Assembly: GCF_900107095.1 (NCBI RefSeq)
Contig: NZ_FNOR01000015.1
Location: 1-64,000 of the forward strand
Length of the DNA stretch: 64,000 bases
Direction of reading: 5' to 3'
DNA from: Collimonas sp. OK242
GTDB lineage: Bacteria; Pseudomonadota; Gammaproteobacteria; Burkholderiales; Burkholderiaceae_D
Made by a program: the position numbers and the translations under genes. A model generated the notes under the pieces. The model saw nothing but the letters and a program-made list of their open reading frames with translations, did not search any database and was not told the origin of the DNA. Every line of letters starts with the position of its first letter. Position 1 is the stretch's first letter. Of the stretch, positions 37,068 to 45,440 are shown piece after piece.

Positions 37068-38336
37068 TTAAGGATGAAATCCGTCGTTCAACGTTTTCAG
37101 GAAGGCGATGACATCCCTGATTTCGCTATCCGTCAGTGCCGGCCGGTCGCCTGGTTTGCGATCGAACGGCGCTTCGACATTGACGTTGCCATGATATTCC
37201 TTGGGCAGGTCGTCATATTTGCGCACCGTTCCATCCCTGTCGCGCGGATACCATTTCTGCGGCTGGGTATCGCGCTGCACATAGAATTTCAACACCTGTT
37301 CCAGGCTGGTGAACGCGCCGTTATGGAAAAACACCTGGCGCGTGGCGACGTTGCGCAAGGACGGTGTCTTGAACCTGCCGCAATACTCGGTCTTGTCCTT
37401 GAGGTCGGTGCGATCCGGGCCGCATAAGCCCATATCGAAATATGTCGGGTCGGCGTTGGCGGGGATATGCGGGTTGCGCGGCACGCCGATGGCGATCAGG
37501 CCGTAATCGGTAAATTGCGGAAACGCTCCGCTAGCCGTGATTTCGCTGATATGGCATGAAGCGCAATTGCCTTTGGCGGTATCGTTGAACAGGCGCAAGC
37601 CATTCAACTCCTGTTTGCTGAGCTGGGTTTGGCGGCGCAAAAAGGCGTCGTACTTGCTGTTGTACGGATAAAACTCGGCCGGGCTTTCCTGGAATACTTC
37701 GAGCGCCATCAGCGCCCATTTGAAGGCTTGCTCCTGATTGTCGAAAATGTCCTCGCCGAAATTTGCCCGGAACTGCGCTGCATAACTGGCTTTTTTCAGC
37801 TTCGCCACCACCTCGGCCGCGTTCGCATTACCCATCTCGTGCATCGACAACAGCGGAATCCGCGCCTGATCGTGGGTGGAAGGCGCGCGGCCGTCCCAGT
37901 TGTGGCCACCGGTAGGGCCGGCGTCGATGCTGTCGTTGCCGTCGTCATCGAAGAAATGTTCGGTGAAGGCCGGCACATTCTGTATGTAACGCAATGAAGG
38001 CACAGCGCGCGTGCCCAGTGCTTTCATTTCCTTGCCGCCCAGTTGTACCGCCAGCTTATTCGGCGGCCCGAACGCATGCTCGGGGCTGTGGCAGGTAGCG
38101 CAAGACATCTTGCCCGAGGCTGAAAGTGAAGGATCGGAAAACATGGTGCGGCCCAGCGCAGTCATGGCGGCTACTGACGGCTGTTTTTTCAGCGTCGGCG
38201 CATAGGTCGCACCGAGGTAGGCCGGGCTTGCCGATTTTGCGGTCGCCGCCACCCCGGCTTCTGCCTGCCGCTGGCCGCAGCCGTTCAGGAGTAGCGCGGC
38301 TATGCCGCTGAGGAGTGCAATGACAGCAGGTTTCAT
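37068..38336 (-). CDS. MauG/di-haem cytochrome c peroxidase-like lipoprotein (copy 2)
   Basis: A 422-residue lipoprotein, paralogue of the protein at 27797-29146. Lipobox LLNGC (Cys20). Haem 1 CATCH (Cys79-His83), haem 2 CASCH (Cys258-His262). GPTGGHNWDGRAPSTHDQA matches the family mid-block more classically than copy 1. Tyr352 in VFFHNGAFTSLEQVLKFY sits where peroxidases have the axial Met, as in MauG. Extra Cys pair 305/319 conserved with copy 1. Start at 38336 (MKPAVIALLSG). Divergent from phosphoesterase copy 2, with a palindrome between. Periplasmic, lipid anchored. Confidence 0.9.
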   Translation of the reverse strand: MKPAVIALLSGIAALLLNGCGQRQAEAGVAATAKSASPAYLGATYAPTLKKQPSVAAMTALGRTMFSDPSLSASGKMSCATCHSPEHAFGPPNKLAVQLGGKEMKALGTRAVPSLRYIQNVPAFTEHFFDDDGNDSIDAGPTGGHNWDGRAPSTHDQARIPLLSMHEMGNANAAEVVAKLKKASYAAQFRANFGEDIFDNQEQAFKWALMALEVFQESPAEFYPYNSKYDAFLRRQTQLSKQELNGLRLFNDTAKGNCASCHISEITASGAFPQFTDYGLIAIGVPRNPHIPANADPTYFDMGLCGPDRTDLKDKTEYCGRFKTPSLRNVATRQVFFHNGAFTSLEQVLKFYVQRDTQPQKWYPRDRDGTVRKYDDLPKEYHGNVNVEAPFDRKPGDRPALTDSEIRDVIAFLKTLNDGFHP

Positions 38337-38399
38337 AGAAATGGCCAGGTCCCGGGTGACGCGCGAGGCGCTGCGTCGAATGGGAGGCAAGACTAGCAG

Positions 38400-38416
38400 C
38401 GTTCTGTGACAGAACG
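38400..38416. promoter_or_regulatory. 17-bp palindrome between di-haem gene 2 and phosphoesterase gene 2
   Basis: CGTTCTG-TGA-CAGAACG (38400-38416) is perfectly symmetric and lies in the 185-nt divergent control region, 64 nt upstream of one start and 106 nt upstream of the other. A shared operator is likely; the regulator is unknown. The same motif was not seen by eye at the first pair. Confidence 0.5.
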
Positions 38417-38521
38417 ATGACACATTCTCTTGCGAAAAAATAAATGATGATGGACGGCACATTTCATACCGCTGAAATATTCGAAGCATAGGATTGCGCT
38501 TTTTATCGCCCAGGAGGGTTT

Positions 38522-40663
38522 ATGAAGCGGACCATGAAATGGCTGCCGGTAACGGTAGCGACGGTAACGTTGTCGGCAGGCTTGAGCGCATGCGGCGGCG
38601 GTGGCGGCGGCTCGGTTGGTGATTCGGGCACGGTGACCAACGGCCAGGTGACCGGCAGCTATTATGAAAACGCCCAAGTGTGTTTCGAAGACAAGATCAA
38701 GAAAGCGACATGCGATGTCGCCTCCCCGGTGGTCAAGACTGCGGCCGACGGTTCATATTCGCTCAAAGGCCAAGGCGCAGTGGTGGCCACTATCGACACC
38801 AGCGTTACGCGTCATGAGGCGCTGGGCGACAAAGGCAGCCCTGTGACGCAGAAACTGGTGTTCCGCGCACCTGCCGGACGCAGCGCATACGTCAGTGCGA
38901 TCTCGACCGAGCTGGCCGCGGCGATGGACGCCAACGGCGGCGATTTCGCCGATGCCAGCAAGAAGCTGGCCGCCAAAATCGGTACCGCTGAAGCCAACCT
39001 GCTGGCAGATATCAACAAGCTCGGCGCCGATGACCTGGCCAAGCTGAAGGCTGAAGCGGCGGAAATCAATGACGCCATTGCAGATGCTGTGGCCCAGGGC
39101 GACAGCGATGATTTCGGTCGGGCCTTGAACGGCGCGCTGGCGAGGAAAAAAATCCAGAACGTGGTGGTGATCTTCGCGGAAAACCGCGGCTTCGACAATC
39201 TGTACGGCCTGTTCCCTGGCGCCAACGGCATTCCCGGCGTCAATCCGACTTCTGCTTCCAGCTACATTCCGCAAAAAGACTTCGATGGCAGCACCCTGCC
39301 CGTCTTGCCGCCGACCTGGGGCGGCATGACCGTGGCCGGCCAGAGCACGGTCATCACCCAGGCGCAATCTGCCAATCTGCCGAACAAGCCGTTCCAGATC
39401 GATGATGCCAACAGCCCGATCACCATGTCGTCGGCAGTGATTACCCGCGATCTGGTGCACCGTTTCTACAATAACCAGATGCAGATCAATGGCGGCAAGA
39501 ACGATAAATTCACCGCTTACTCCGATGCCGGCGGCCTGAGCATGGGCTATTACGACGGCAGCAAGATGAAGCTGTGGAACATCGCCAAGCAATACACGCT
39601 GGCGGACAATTTTTTCATGGGCACCTTCGGCGGCTCGTTCCTCACCCATCAATACCTGATCTGCGCCTGCGCCCCGACATATCCGAACGCCGATGCCGCT
39701 ACCTCGCCAGCCAAGAACAGTATCTCGGCCGTCACTCTGGACGCCAGCGGCAACCTGGTCGGCCTGACTCCAGGCACCGGCATGCCGACTTCGGTATTGA
39801 ACGGTGCGCCGGTTTATCAAAAGGACAGTACCATCACGCCGAAAGATGCCGCCGGCATGTTCTATGCGGTCAACACCATGCAGCCGCCGTATCAGCCTAG
39901 CGGCAATAGCGCTGGCGCCGTGGCCGCGTATGCCGATCCAAGCAAGGCCACTACCCTGCCGACCCAGAGCCAGACCACCATCGGCGATCAGCTGACAATC
40001 AAGGGTATCGACTGGGCCTGGTATGCCGGCGCCTGGAATGCCGCGCTGGCTGATGCGCCGAATGCCAGCCGCAGCGTCATCTATAGTGGCAAGATTCAGT
40101 TCCAGCCGCATCACCAGCCGTTCAACTACTATAGCCGCTTCGACCCGGCAACTGCGACTGGCGCTGCCGAACGTGCCAGCCATCTGAAGGATTTCGACGC
40201 CTCGTTCCTGCAGGATGCTGCAGCCGGCAAGTTGCCGCCGGTGGCGTTCTACAAACCGCAGGGTAATTTGAACCAGCATCCCGGTTACGCCAGCGTGGCC
40301 GACGGCGATGCCCATATCGCCGATGTGATCGCCAAGCTGCAAGCCAGCCCGCAATGGAAGCATATGCTGATCGTGGTGACTTACGATGAAAACGGCGGCT
40401 TCTGGGATCATGTGGCGCCGCCGAAAGGCGATCGCTGGGGCCCGGGCACACGCTTGCCGACCCTCCTGGTGTCGCCATACGCGAAGAAAGGGTTCGTCGA
40501 TCACACCCAGTACGATACCGCATCCATCCTGCGTTTCATCACGCATCGTTATTCGTTGCCGGTATTGGATGGCATCACCGCGCGCGACAAGGCGCTGGTG
40601 GCGAACGGCGGCAAGCCTATGGGTGATTTGACGGGGGCATTGACGCCGGTACCGCAAGAGTAA
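38522..40663 (+). CDS. Lipoprotein phosphoesterase, PF04185/AcpA type (copy 2)
   Basis: A 713-residue lipoprotein. Signal with LSACG (Cys22), a Gly-rich linker, a short beta domain (about 45-110), a helical region, then the phosphoesterase domain from about residue 215: VVVIFAENRGFDNLYGLFPG, TYDENGGFWDHVAPP, GTRLPTLLVSPYAKKG and VDHTQYDTASILRFI, all classical for acid phosphatase/phospholipase C relatives. Start preceded by CAGGAGG. A 15-bp stem terminator follows. Divergent from the di-haem protein copy 2. Confidence 0.92.
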   Translation: MKRTMKWLPVTVATVTLSAGLSACGGGGGGSVGDSGTVTNGQVTGSYYENAQVCFEDKIKKATCDVASPVVKTAADGSYSLKGQGAVVATIDTSVTRHEALGDKGSPVTQKLVFRAPAGRSAYVSAISTELAAAMDANGGDFADASKKLAAKIGTAEANLLADINKLGADDLAKLKAEAAEINDAIADAVAQGDSDDFGRALNGALARKKIQNVVVIFAENRGFDNLYGLFPGANGIPGVNPTSASSYIPQKDFDGSTLPVLPPTWGGMTVAGQSTVITQAQSANLPNKPFQIDDANSPITMSSAVITRDLVHRFYNNQMQINGGKNDKFTAYSDAGGLSMGYYDGSKMKLWNIAKQYTLADNFFMGTFGGSFLTHQYLICACAPTYPNADAATSPAKNSISAVTLDASGNLVGLTPGTGMPTSVLNGAPVYQKDSTITPKDAAGMFYAVNTMQPPYQPSGNSAGAVAAYADPSKATTLPTQSQTTIGDQLTIKGIDWAWYAGAWNAALADAPNASRSVIYSGKIQFQPHHQPFNYYSRFDPATATGAAERASHLKDFDASFLQDAAAGKLPPVAFYKPQGNLNQHPGYASVADGDAHIADVIAKLQASPQWKHMLIVVTYDENGGFWDHVAPPKGDRWGPGTRLPTLLVSPYAKKGFVDHTQYDTASILRFITHRYSLPVLDGITARDKALVANGGKPMGDLTGALTPVPQE

Positions 40664-40726
40664 TCCGAGTAGTTTGCGGCAGATCGCTGCTTGCGCGAGG
40701 AATCAGTGCTTTGCCGGGAAATCAGG

Positions 40727-40762
40727 AAAGCCGGCTGCTTTGGAAAAAGCAGCCGGCTTTTT
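40727..40762 (+). terminator. Intrinsic terminator after phosphoesterase 2
   Basis: AAAGCCGGCTGCTTT (40727-40741) pairs perfectly with 40746-40760 around a GGAA tetraloop and runs into a T-run (40758-40762). It lies 64 nt past the phosphoesterase stop. It is nearly symmetric and may also serve the convergent flavoprotein gene ending at 40769. Confidence 0.9.
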
Positions 40763-40768
40763 ACATGA

Positions 40769-41761
40769 CTACCAGGAGCCCATCGGCGCCAGCGCCGGCG
40801 ACGGCTCCGCTTCGCTCCAGCGCAGCGGCAAGGAGGCTTCAACCCGTATCGCCTGCTCCACATGGAAACGCAGCAAACGCTCGGCGCCTTTGAAGGCCGC
40901 GACTTCAGGGCCATCCCAGATCAGCTCGGCAGTGACCGCCAGATATAACAGATCGCCGCGGATGAAATCGATGAACAGCAGGCCCGCCCGCGGATGCTTG
41001 ACCAGGTTGCCGATGGTGTTGAAGAAAAAATTGCCGACGAAATCAGGCACCGTCAGCGTCATGGCGTCATCGATGCGGACAAAGCCGGGTTTGCCGCCAC
41101 GGTGCGAAACGTCAACGCCGTGTTGACGATCCGCGGACCCGGGGGCAGTCGCAGGTTCGTCCACAGAGTTACCCGAATACGCCGTAGCAATGAAGAAAGT
41201 ATCTGCTGCAGCGATCAGTGCTTGCATCGCAGCGTCGAGTTGCTGCGTGCGATGAACCGCCGGCGCCGTTGCGTTGGCGTTCTCGATAAAGCCGGGCCGG
41301 CGCGCCTGGATATATTTCGGACAGTTGCCGAAGCTTTGATCTACCTTCACCGTCCATCCTGCCGGGTTCAGTTTCTCGACCTTGCCGTTCATGCGATTGC
41401 GGCGGCGCGTATGCGGTTCGATTCCCAGCAAGCCGATGGTCGCATTGTCGGCCAGGTTCAGCTGCAGCGGATCGGCCGGCAAAACCTGCGCATCTATCTC
41501 CAGATGCTCCGGGTCCGGCGACGTCACGAAACCGGGTGCGCCTATCACTATCGACGCCCACGGCTGCTGCTGTCCATCGATACTGCCGACGATCAGGAAC
41601 GGCAACTGCTGAAAGAACTCGCGATGCTGGTCTGGCATGAAGCTGCGGATTACATGGCTGCGAGACGCCATCTTTTCCAGTACGCCGACGCGCTGCTGCA
41701 CTGCGCGTTCGCCGCTGTGGAAAGCGCTATCTTCGGCTGCCATCATTTCAGGGCGGGACAT
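40769..41761 (-). CDS. Pyridoxamine 5'-phosphate oxidase-like flavoprotein
   Basis: A 330-residue protein with two PNPOx-like split-barrel parts: residues about 55-125 (FFQQLPFLIVGSIDGQQQPWAS) and about 170-290 (ALIAAADTFFIATAY with the RADLLFIDFIRGDLLYLAVTAEL-type core). Such proteins bind FMN or F420-like cofactors and reduce xenobiotics. Last gene of a TetR-GST-flavoprotein cluster transcribed leftward, with 70 nt between it and the GST gene. Confidence 0.82.
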   Translation of the reverse strand: MSRPEMMAAEDSAFHSGERAVQQRVGVLEKMASRSHVIRSFMPDQHREFFQQLPFLIVGSIDGQQQPWASIVIGAPGFVTSPDPEHLEIDAQVLPADPLQLNLADNATIGLLGIEPHTRRRNRMNGKVEKLNPAGWTVKVDQSFGNCPKYIQARRPGFIENANATAPAVHRTQQLDAAMQALIAAADTFFIATAYSGNSVDEPATAPGSADRQHGVDVSHRGGKPGFVRIDDAMTLTVPDFVGNFFFNTIGNLVKHPRAGLLFIDFIRGDLLYLAVTAELIWDGPEVAAFKGAERLLRFHVEQAIRVEASLPLRWSEAEPSPALAPMGSW

Positions 41762-41831
41762 GGTTCACCTCCTAGTGCATATCTTTGCGCGGTAGCGAGC
41801 CCTGATCCACGTGCGATTAGGGCACATGGTC

Positions 41832-42470
41832 TCAGGCTGCCAGCGGCGGCCGGCTAGCCTGCATGGCGACAAAGCCCGGCAGCGCTTCAATCCGGGCCAG
41901 CCATGCGCGGATATTGGGATAGCCATCCAGCGCCACGCCGCCTTCCGGAGCATGCGCTATATAGCTGTAAGCCGCGATATCGGCGATAGTCGCCTGTGTG
42001 CCGGCCAGGAACACATGGCTGGCTAGATGTTGTTCCAGAATCGCAAACAGCTGCCTGGCGGTGGCACAGGCCGCATCATGGTCGAGCGGCACTCCGAACA
42101 GGGCTATCAGGCGAGCGCTGGCCGGACCCCGGTAGATTTCGCCGGCGGCAAGCGAGAGAAAGCGTTGCACGGTTGCCGCTCCCAGGGGATCGCGCGGCAG
42201 CCAGCTGGCCTCGCCGTACTTGCTTGCCAAATAGACCAGGATGGCAGTCGAATCGGCGAGCTTGACCTCGCCATCTTCAATCACCGGGACCTGGCCGAAC
42301 GGGTTTTTGGCCAGAAATTCAGGTTTTTTGTGTTCGCCTGCGCGCAGGTCGATATCGATCATTTCAAACGGCAAATCCAGTAAGGACAGAAACAGCTGCA
42401 CCCTGTGGGCATGGCCGGACAATGCGGCACGATAAAGACGGATCGGCTGGGCTGGGCGGGCGACTGGCAT
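41832..42470 (-). CDS. Glutathione S-transferase
   Basis: A 212-residue GST. N-terminal domain IRLYRAALSGHAHRVQLFLSLL with catalytic Ser of SGHAHR type, cis-Pro block NPFGQVPVIEDGEVKLADSTAI, and C-terminal domain ending in ATIADIAAYSYIAHAPEGGV. A GGAGTCC ribosome site supports 42470; longer in-frame starts lack one. The TetR regulator gene lies upstream on the same strand and a perfect palindrome sits in front of this gene. Confidence 0.92.
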   Translation of the reverse strand: MPVARPAQPIRLYRAALSGHAHRVQLFLSLLDLPFEMIDIDLRAGEHKKPEFLAKNPFGQVPVIEDGEVKLADSTAILVYLASKYGEASWLPRDPLGAATVQRFLSLAAGEIYRGPASARLIALFGVPLDHDAACATARQLFAILEQHLASHVFLAGTQATIADIAAYSYIAHAPEGGVALDGYPNIRAWLARIEALPGFVAMQASRPPLAA

Positions 42471-42548
42471 GGTGGACTCCTGATTGGCTTGAATATACGG
42501 CTTGAATGAGATGCACCGCAAACGATGCATGAGGGAATTGCATGTTTC

Positions 42549-42568
42549 TGTACCGAACAATCGGTACA
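42549..42568. promoter_or_regulatory. Palindromic TetR operator upstream of the GST gene
   Basis: TGTACCGA-ACAA-TCGGTACA (42549-42568) is a perfect 20-bp inverted repeat. It lies 79 nt upstream of the GST start and after the TetR gene. Half-sites of the same sequence recur in front of the TetR gene itself. Confidence 0.72.
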
Positions 42569-42618
42569 ATACAAAGGCAAAACCAGCCTGTCAAGTAAAA
42601 ACAGGAAATCCAGAAAAA

Positions 42619-43191
42619 TTACTCGGCCGCCTGGGGACCAAGCAAGATGGCAGGGAAGTTTTCTATCATCCGCAAGAACGGGCCGTTGCTATCCAAAGCG
42701 CGCGAGACGATCAGCGATCCCTGGATCGCCACCACGGCATTCTCCGCCCTCACCGCCGCCTCGACCTTATCGACGCCGGCCTCTTCCGCCACCGCCGCCA
42801 GCAAGGCCATCAGCGCCCGCATGCGGCCGCCCAGGTGTTGCTGGAACAGCGAACCGGCTTCGCCGATAGTGAACACATCCATCAGGCAAGGCGCCATGCC
42901 GTTGGCGTAATATTCCGTCAACTTGCCGGCGAAACGCTGCAAGCGGATGGCAGATGCCTCATGGCTGTTCAGCGTCGACAGCACATGCTGGGTAAACCAG
43001 GTCCCGACCGCGCCCATCGCGGCGCTCGCCATGTCTTCCTTGCCGTTTGGGAAGTAATGATAGAGGCTGGAGCGGCCCAGGCCGGTGGCTGCCGACAGGC
43101 GCGACAAGCTGCTGCCCTCATAGCCGTAGCGGCGAAAGGCGGCCAGGATGCGTTCGACGACTTCGTCGCGGGTAAGGGTGGCTACAGGCAT
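42619..43191 (-). CDS. TetR-family transcriptional regulator
   Basis: A 190-residue TetR regulator. The HTH lies near residues 15-60: RILAAFRRYGYEGSSLSRLS and ATGLGRSSLYHYFPNGKEDM, and the C-terminal ligand domain is a TetR_C type (GKLTEYYANGMAPCLM). It probably represses the GST and flavoprotein genes in response to an electrophile. Two TGTACCG half-sites lie just upstream of its start, consistent with autorepression. Confidence 0.9.
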   Translation of the reverse strand: MPVATLTRDEVVERILAAFRRYGYEGSSLSRLSAATGLGRSSLYHYFPNGKEDMASAAMGAVGTWFTQHVLSTLNSHEASAIRLQRFAGKLTEYYANGMAPCLMDVFTIGEAGSLFQQHLGGRMRALMALLAAVAEEAGVDKVEAAVRAENAVVAIQGSLIVSRALDSNGPFLRMIENFPAILLGPQAAE

Positions 43192-43196
43192 GATTT

Positions 43197-43229
43197 TGTA
43201 CCGGATGGTTGTACCGAATGTTCGTTGTT
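43197..43229. promoter_or_regulatory. Degenerate TetR operator half-sites upstream of tetR
   Basis: TGTACCGG (43197-43204) and TGTACCGA (43210-43217, continuing ATGTTCGTTGTT) match the left arm of the perfect operator at 42549. The second looks like a full site with a degenerate right arm. They overlap the region just before the TetR start, as expected for autorepression. Confidence 0.55.
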
Positions 43230-43605
43230 ATCAATGTAGTGGTGAAAAAGCAAAACAGCAAGGACCCCATGCGCAAATTCACCGGTTCATGTCTCGCTGC
43301 CGGCGCGTATGCAACGAGCGCCGGCCTTCTGCGGCAGACGGCAGTGAACGGAATATTTCCTCGACCGCGGCGGCGCTGGAGCTGGATGGGCCGCTCCAGC
43401 GCCGTCAGCGCCGCATTGGCCCAGCGCCTGCGCGAGCAGATCGGCGGCGACCACATAGCTAAATCGGGGGCACGCTCTGCGCGGGATCAGAGAAAGCATC
43501 GGCCAGCTGCGATGCAATCGGCCGGCAAGACGGGCATGGAACGGAATGTCTGCCTTGTCTTAGCTTCTATCCATTCAATCGCGGCAGAATGCGACCCGCA
43601 GCACA
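43230..43605. other. Gene-free stretch between TetR and LuxR genes
   Basis: No gene was recognised. Frames open on both strands in different parts, but none has a plausible start with ribosome site or a domain. A GC-rich segment reads partly like coding sequence in changing frames and may be a decayed gene; nothing specific could be identified. Confidence 0.45.
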
Positions 43606-44343
43606 TCAGGTATCGGGTTTGATGATACCCATCATGACCGCCTTGCTAATGGCATGGCGGGTGCTGTAGACGCCCAGTTTCATCGCCACGTTCTTCATGT
43701 GGAAATATACCGTACGTTGAGATATGCCCAGGATCAGCCCGATTTCGGAACTGGTCTTGCCGTCAGCGCTCCAGCGCAGGCATTCGAGCTCGCGCGCTGA
43801 AAGCATCGGCCCCTGGTCTGGCGCCGCCTTGCGCCACAATAATTCGGCAGCTTCCTGCAAATGGACGCCGAGCAGCAGGGCATCAGCCTGGGCGCTCGTC
43901 GGCAGCGCTTCCTGGCGCACCGCATTGCTATAGAAGTCGAGGCGACTTGCCGCGTGTTTGCTGTGAATTGCCAGACTCATGCCCTGTGTCACGCCCATGG
44001 TTTTCAACAAGGGGTAGACATGACCGCTATGCAGCAAGCACAACTGTTCGACCTGCCAGCTCAGCGGCAGGCGGGAGCGCGCAAGATGCTGGCGGACCGG
44101 ATCCGTCTGGTCTTCTGCAGGCAGGCTGAATTGCTGCAACACGGCATTCGGCAAACTGCCGAACAACTCCATCTGCGAAGCGCCGTTGACATTGGCGATC
44201 TCCGTCTGCAGCATGAAATCGCAAATGCCGAGCGGCGCCAGCAGACGCTGCATGCATGAGCGCAATTGCTCCCAATCGGGTGCCTGCACTATTTGCAGCA
44301 GATCCGGAGCGGATATTCGAGGAGCGGTTTGATTTCGCAGCAT
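43606..44343 (-). CDS. LuxR-type regulator (autoinducer-binding domain plus HTH), LuxR solo
   Basis: A 245-residue LuxR-family protein. The N-terminal autoinducer-binding domain (about 20-160) keeps the DP and LPLSWQ positions of AHL-binding LuxR proteins. The C-terminal HTH has LSARELECLRWSADGKTSSE, IGLILGISQRTVYFHMKNV and KLGVYSTRHAISKAV. No luxI synthase is present in the window. It lies 24 nt downstream of the JQS-like response-regulator gene and could be part of the same output. Confidence 0.9.
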   Translation of the reverse strand: MLRNQTAPRISAPDLLQIVQAPDWEQLRSCMQRLLAPLGICDFMLQTEIANVNGASQMELFGSLPNAVLQQFSLPAEDQTDPVRQHLARSRLPLSWQVEQLCLLHSGHVYPLLKTMGVTQGMSLAIHSKHAASRLDFYSNAVRQEALPTSAQADALLLGVHLQEAAELLWRKAAPDQGPMLSARELECLRWSADGKTSSEIGLILGISQRTVYFHMKNVAMKLGVYSTRHAISKAVMMGIIKPDT

Positions 44344-44367
44344 GGATTTTTTTTGTGCTCTAGGATT

Positions 44368-45375
44368 TTATATGTCGGCGGATTGATCGCGCAAAAAATC
44401 CGCCAATGAGTAAAAAGATTCACGTAAATAATGCTTGGGAAAATCGAACAGCGCCCAGTAGTACTCTTGCGTGCCGAAACAAATCTGGGCCGGCAGACAG
44501 TATGATAGCCAATCGTGGCGTATGGCGTCCGTATACATGCCGTCGCTGTCGGAAAAGAACGGCACCAGACGCATTTCGCGCAAACCCGTCAGCAATTCCA
44601 GCGGCGCCCCGTAATCCTGTGCTACTTCCAGCTGCGACATCAGGCTGGCTTCGGTTTCCACCACCATCAGCGTCGCCTTGCCCTGCATATCAAAGAACAG
44701 GATGCCGGTCGGATTGGGAAACAGATAATATTCGACAAAGCCATGCCGTTTGCAGAACTGCTCAACCAGCGCCGCCATTGCCGGATCCGACAGGAAGGTA
44801 TACGAATGGCGCGACAGCAGGTCTTTCAGGGTCAGTGACTGGGCGTGGAAGAATTCCTTCTGCAGGCTGCGAATTTCCAGCTCCAGATGATCGAGCGCGT
44901 CGTGGTCGCTTTTCTTGATGAAGCGGTCTATCAGGCCGCGATTGAAAGCGTCGATGGCGATCTTTTCGTCGGCCTGGCCGGTGAACAGGATTTTTTTGCA
45001 GGGCAGGTCGCGCACCGCCTCGCAAAATGCCAGCCCGTTCATTTGCGGCATCGCGTAGTCGATTACCAGCACTGAAGGCAACATGAACCGTTGGCGGTTC
45101 ATGGATTGCCGGTAAATCTGATCGATATCGACCGCCACGGTGCGCCGGTCGAACGAAAATGACTGTTCGTCATAATTGACCCGGATCGACTGGCTCTTGC
45201 TGGGCGAATGCCGATAGGCGTCGCGCAGCCACTCCAGGGCGGCCTGTGTATCGTGAAACACTTTGCGCGCCATATGCGGCGGCAGCTGGAAAGCCAGGCT
45301 GTCGAGGAAACTCTGGCTATCGTCGATCAGGACGGTCAGTGTTGGATGTTGATAAACAGGTAATGAAATATTCAT
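44368..45375 (-). CDS. jqsR: JQS/LqsR-type response regulator with atypical receiver
   Basis: A 335-residue response regulator. The acidic pair is Asp18/Asp19, the phospho-acceptor is probably Asp106 in VLVIDYAMPQMNG, with Thr132 (LFTGQAD) and Lys154 (FIKKSD). The distance 19-to-106 is about 87 residues versus roughly 45 in normal receivers, so about 40 residues are inserted. The C-terminal part (about 180-335) has no known output domain; LqsR/JqsR proteins also have a unique output. Start ATG at 45375. It follows the kinase gene. Confidence 0.75.
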   Translation of the reverse strand: MNISLPVYQHPTLTVLIDDSQSFLDSLAFQLPPHMARKVFHDTQAALEWLRDAYRHSPSKSQSIRVNYDEQSFSFDRRTVAVDIDQIYRQSMNRQRFMLPSVLVIDYAMPQMNGLAFCEAVRDLPCKKILFTGQADEKIAIDAFNRGLIDRFIKKSDHDALDHLELEIRSLQKEFFHAQSLTLKDLLSRHSYTFLSDPAMAALVEQFCKRHGFVEYYLFPNPTGILFFDMQGKATLMVVETEASLMSQLEVAQDYGAPLELLTGLREMRLVPFFSDSDGMYTDAIRHDWLSYCLPAQICFGTQEYYWALFDFPKHYLRESFYSLADFLRDQSADI

Positions 45376-45440
45376 ATTGAGACGTTGCAGGCGCAAGGAG
45401 CGATGTAATGCACCTGGATGCGCTTGATATGGAAAGACAG

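Noticed and set aside
38753-40657. 634-codon minus-strand frame opposite phosphoesterase copy 2
   Set aside because: The plus strand carries all PF04185 motifs and a lipoprotein signal; the antisense product shows no motif.
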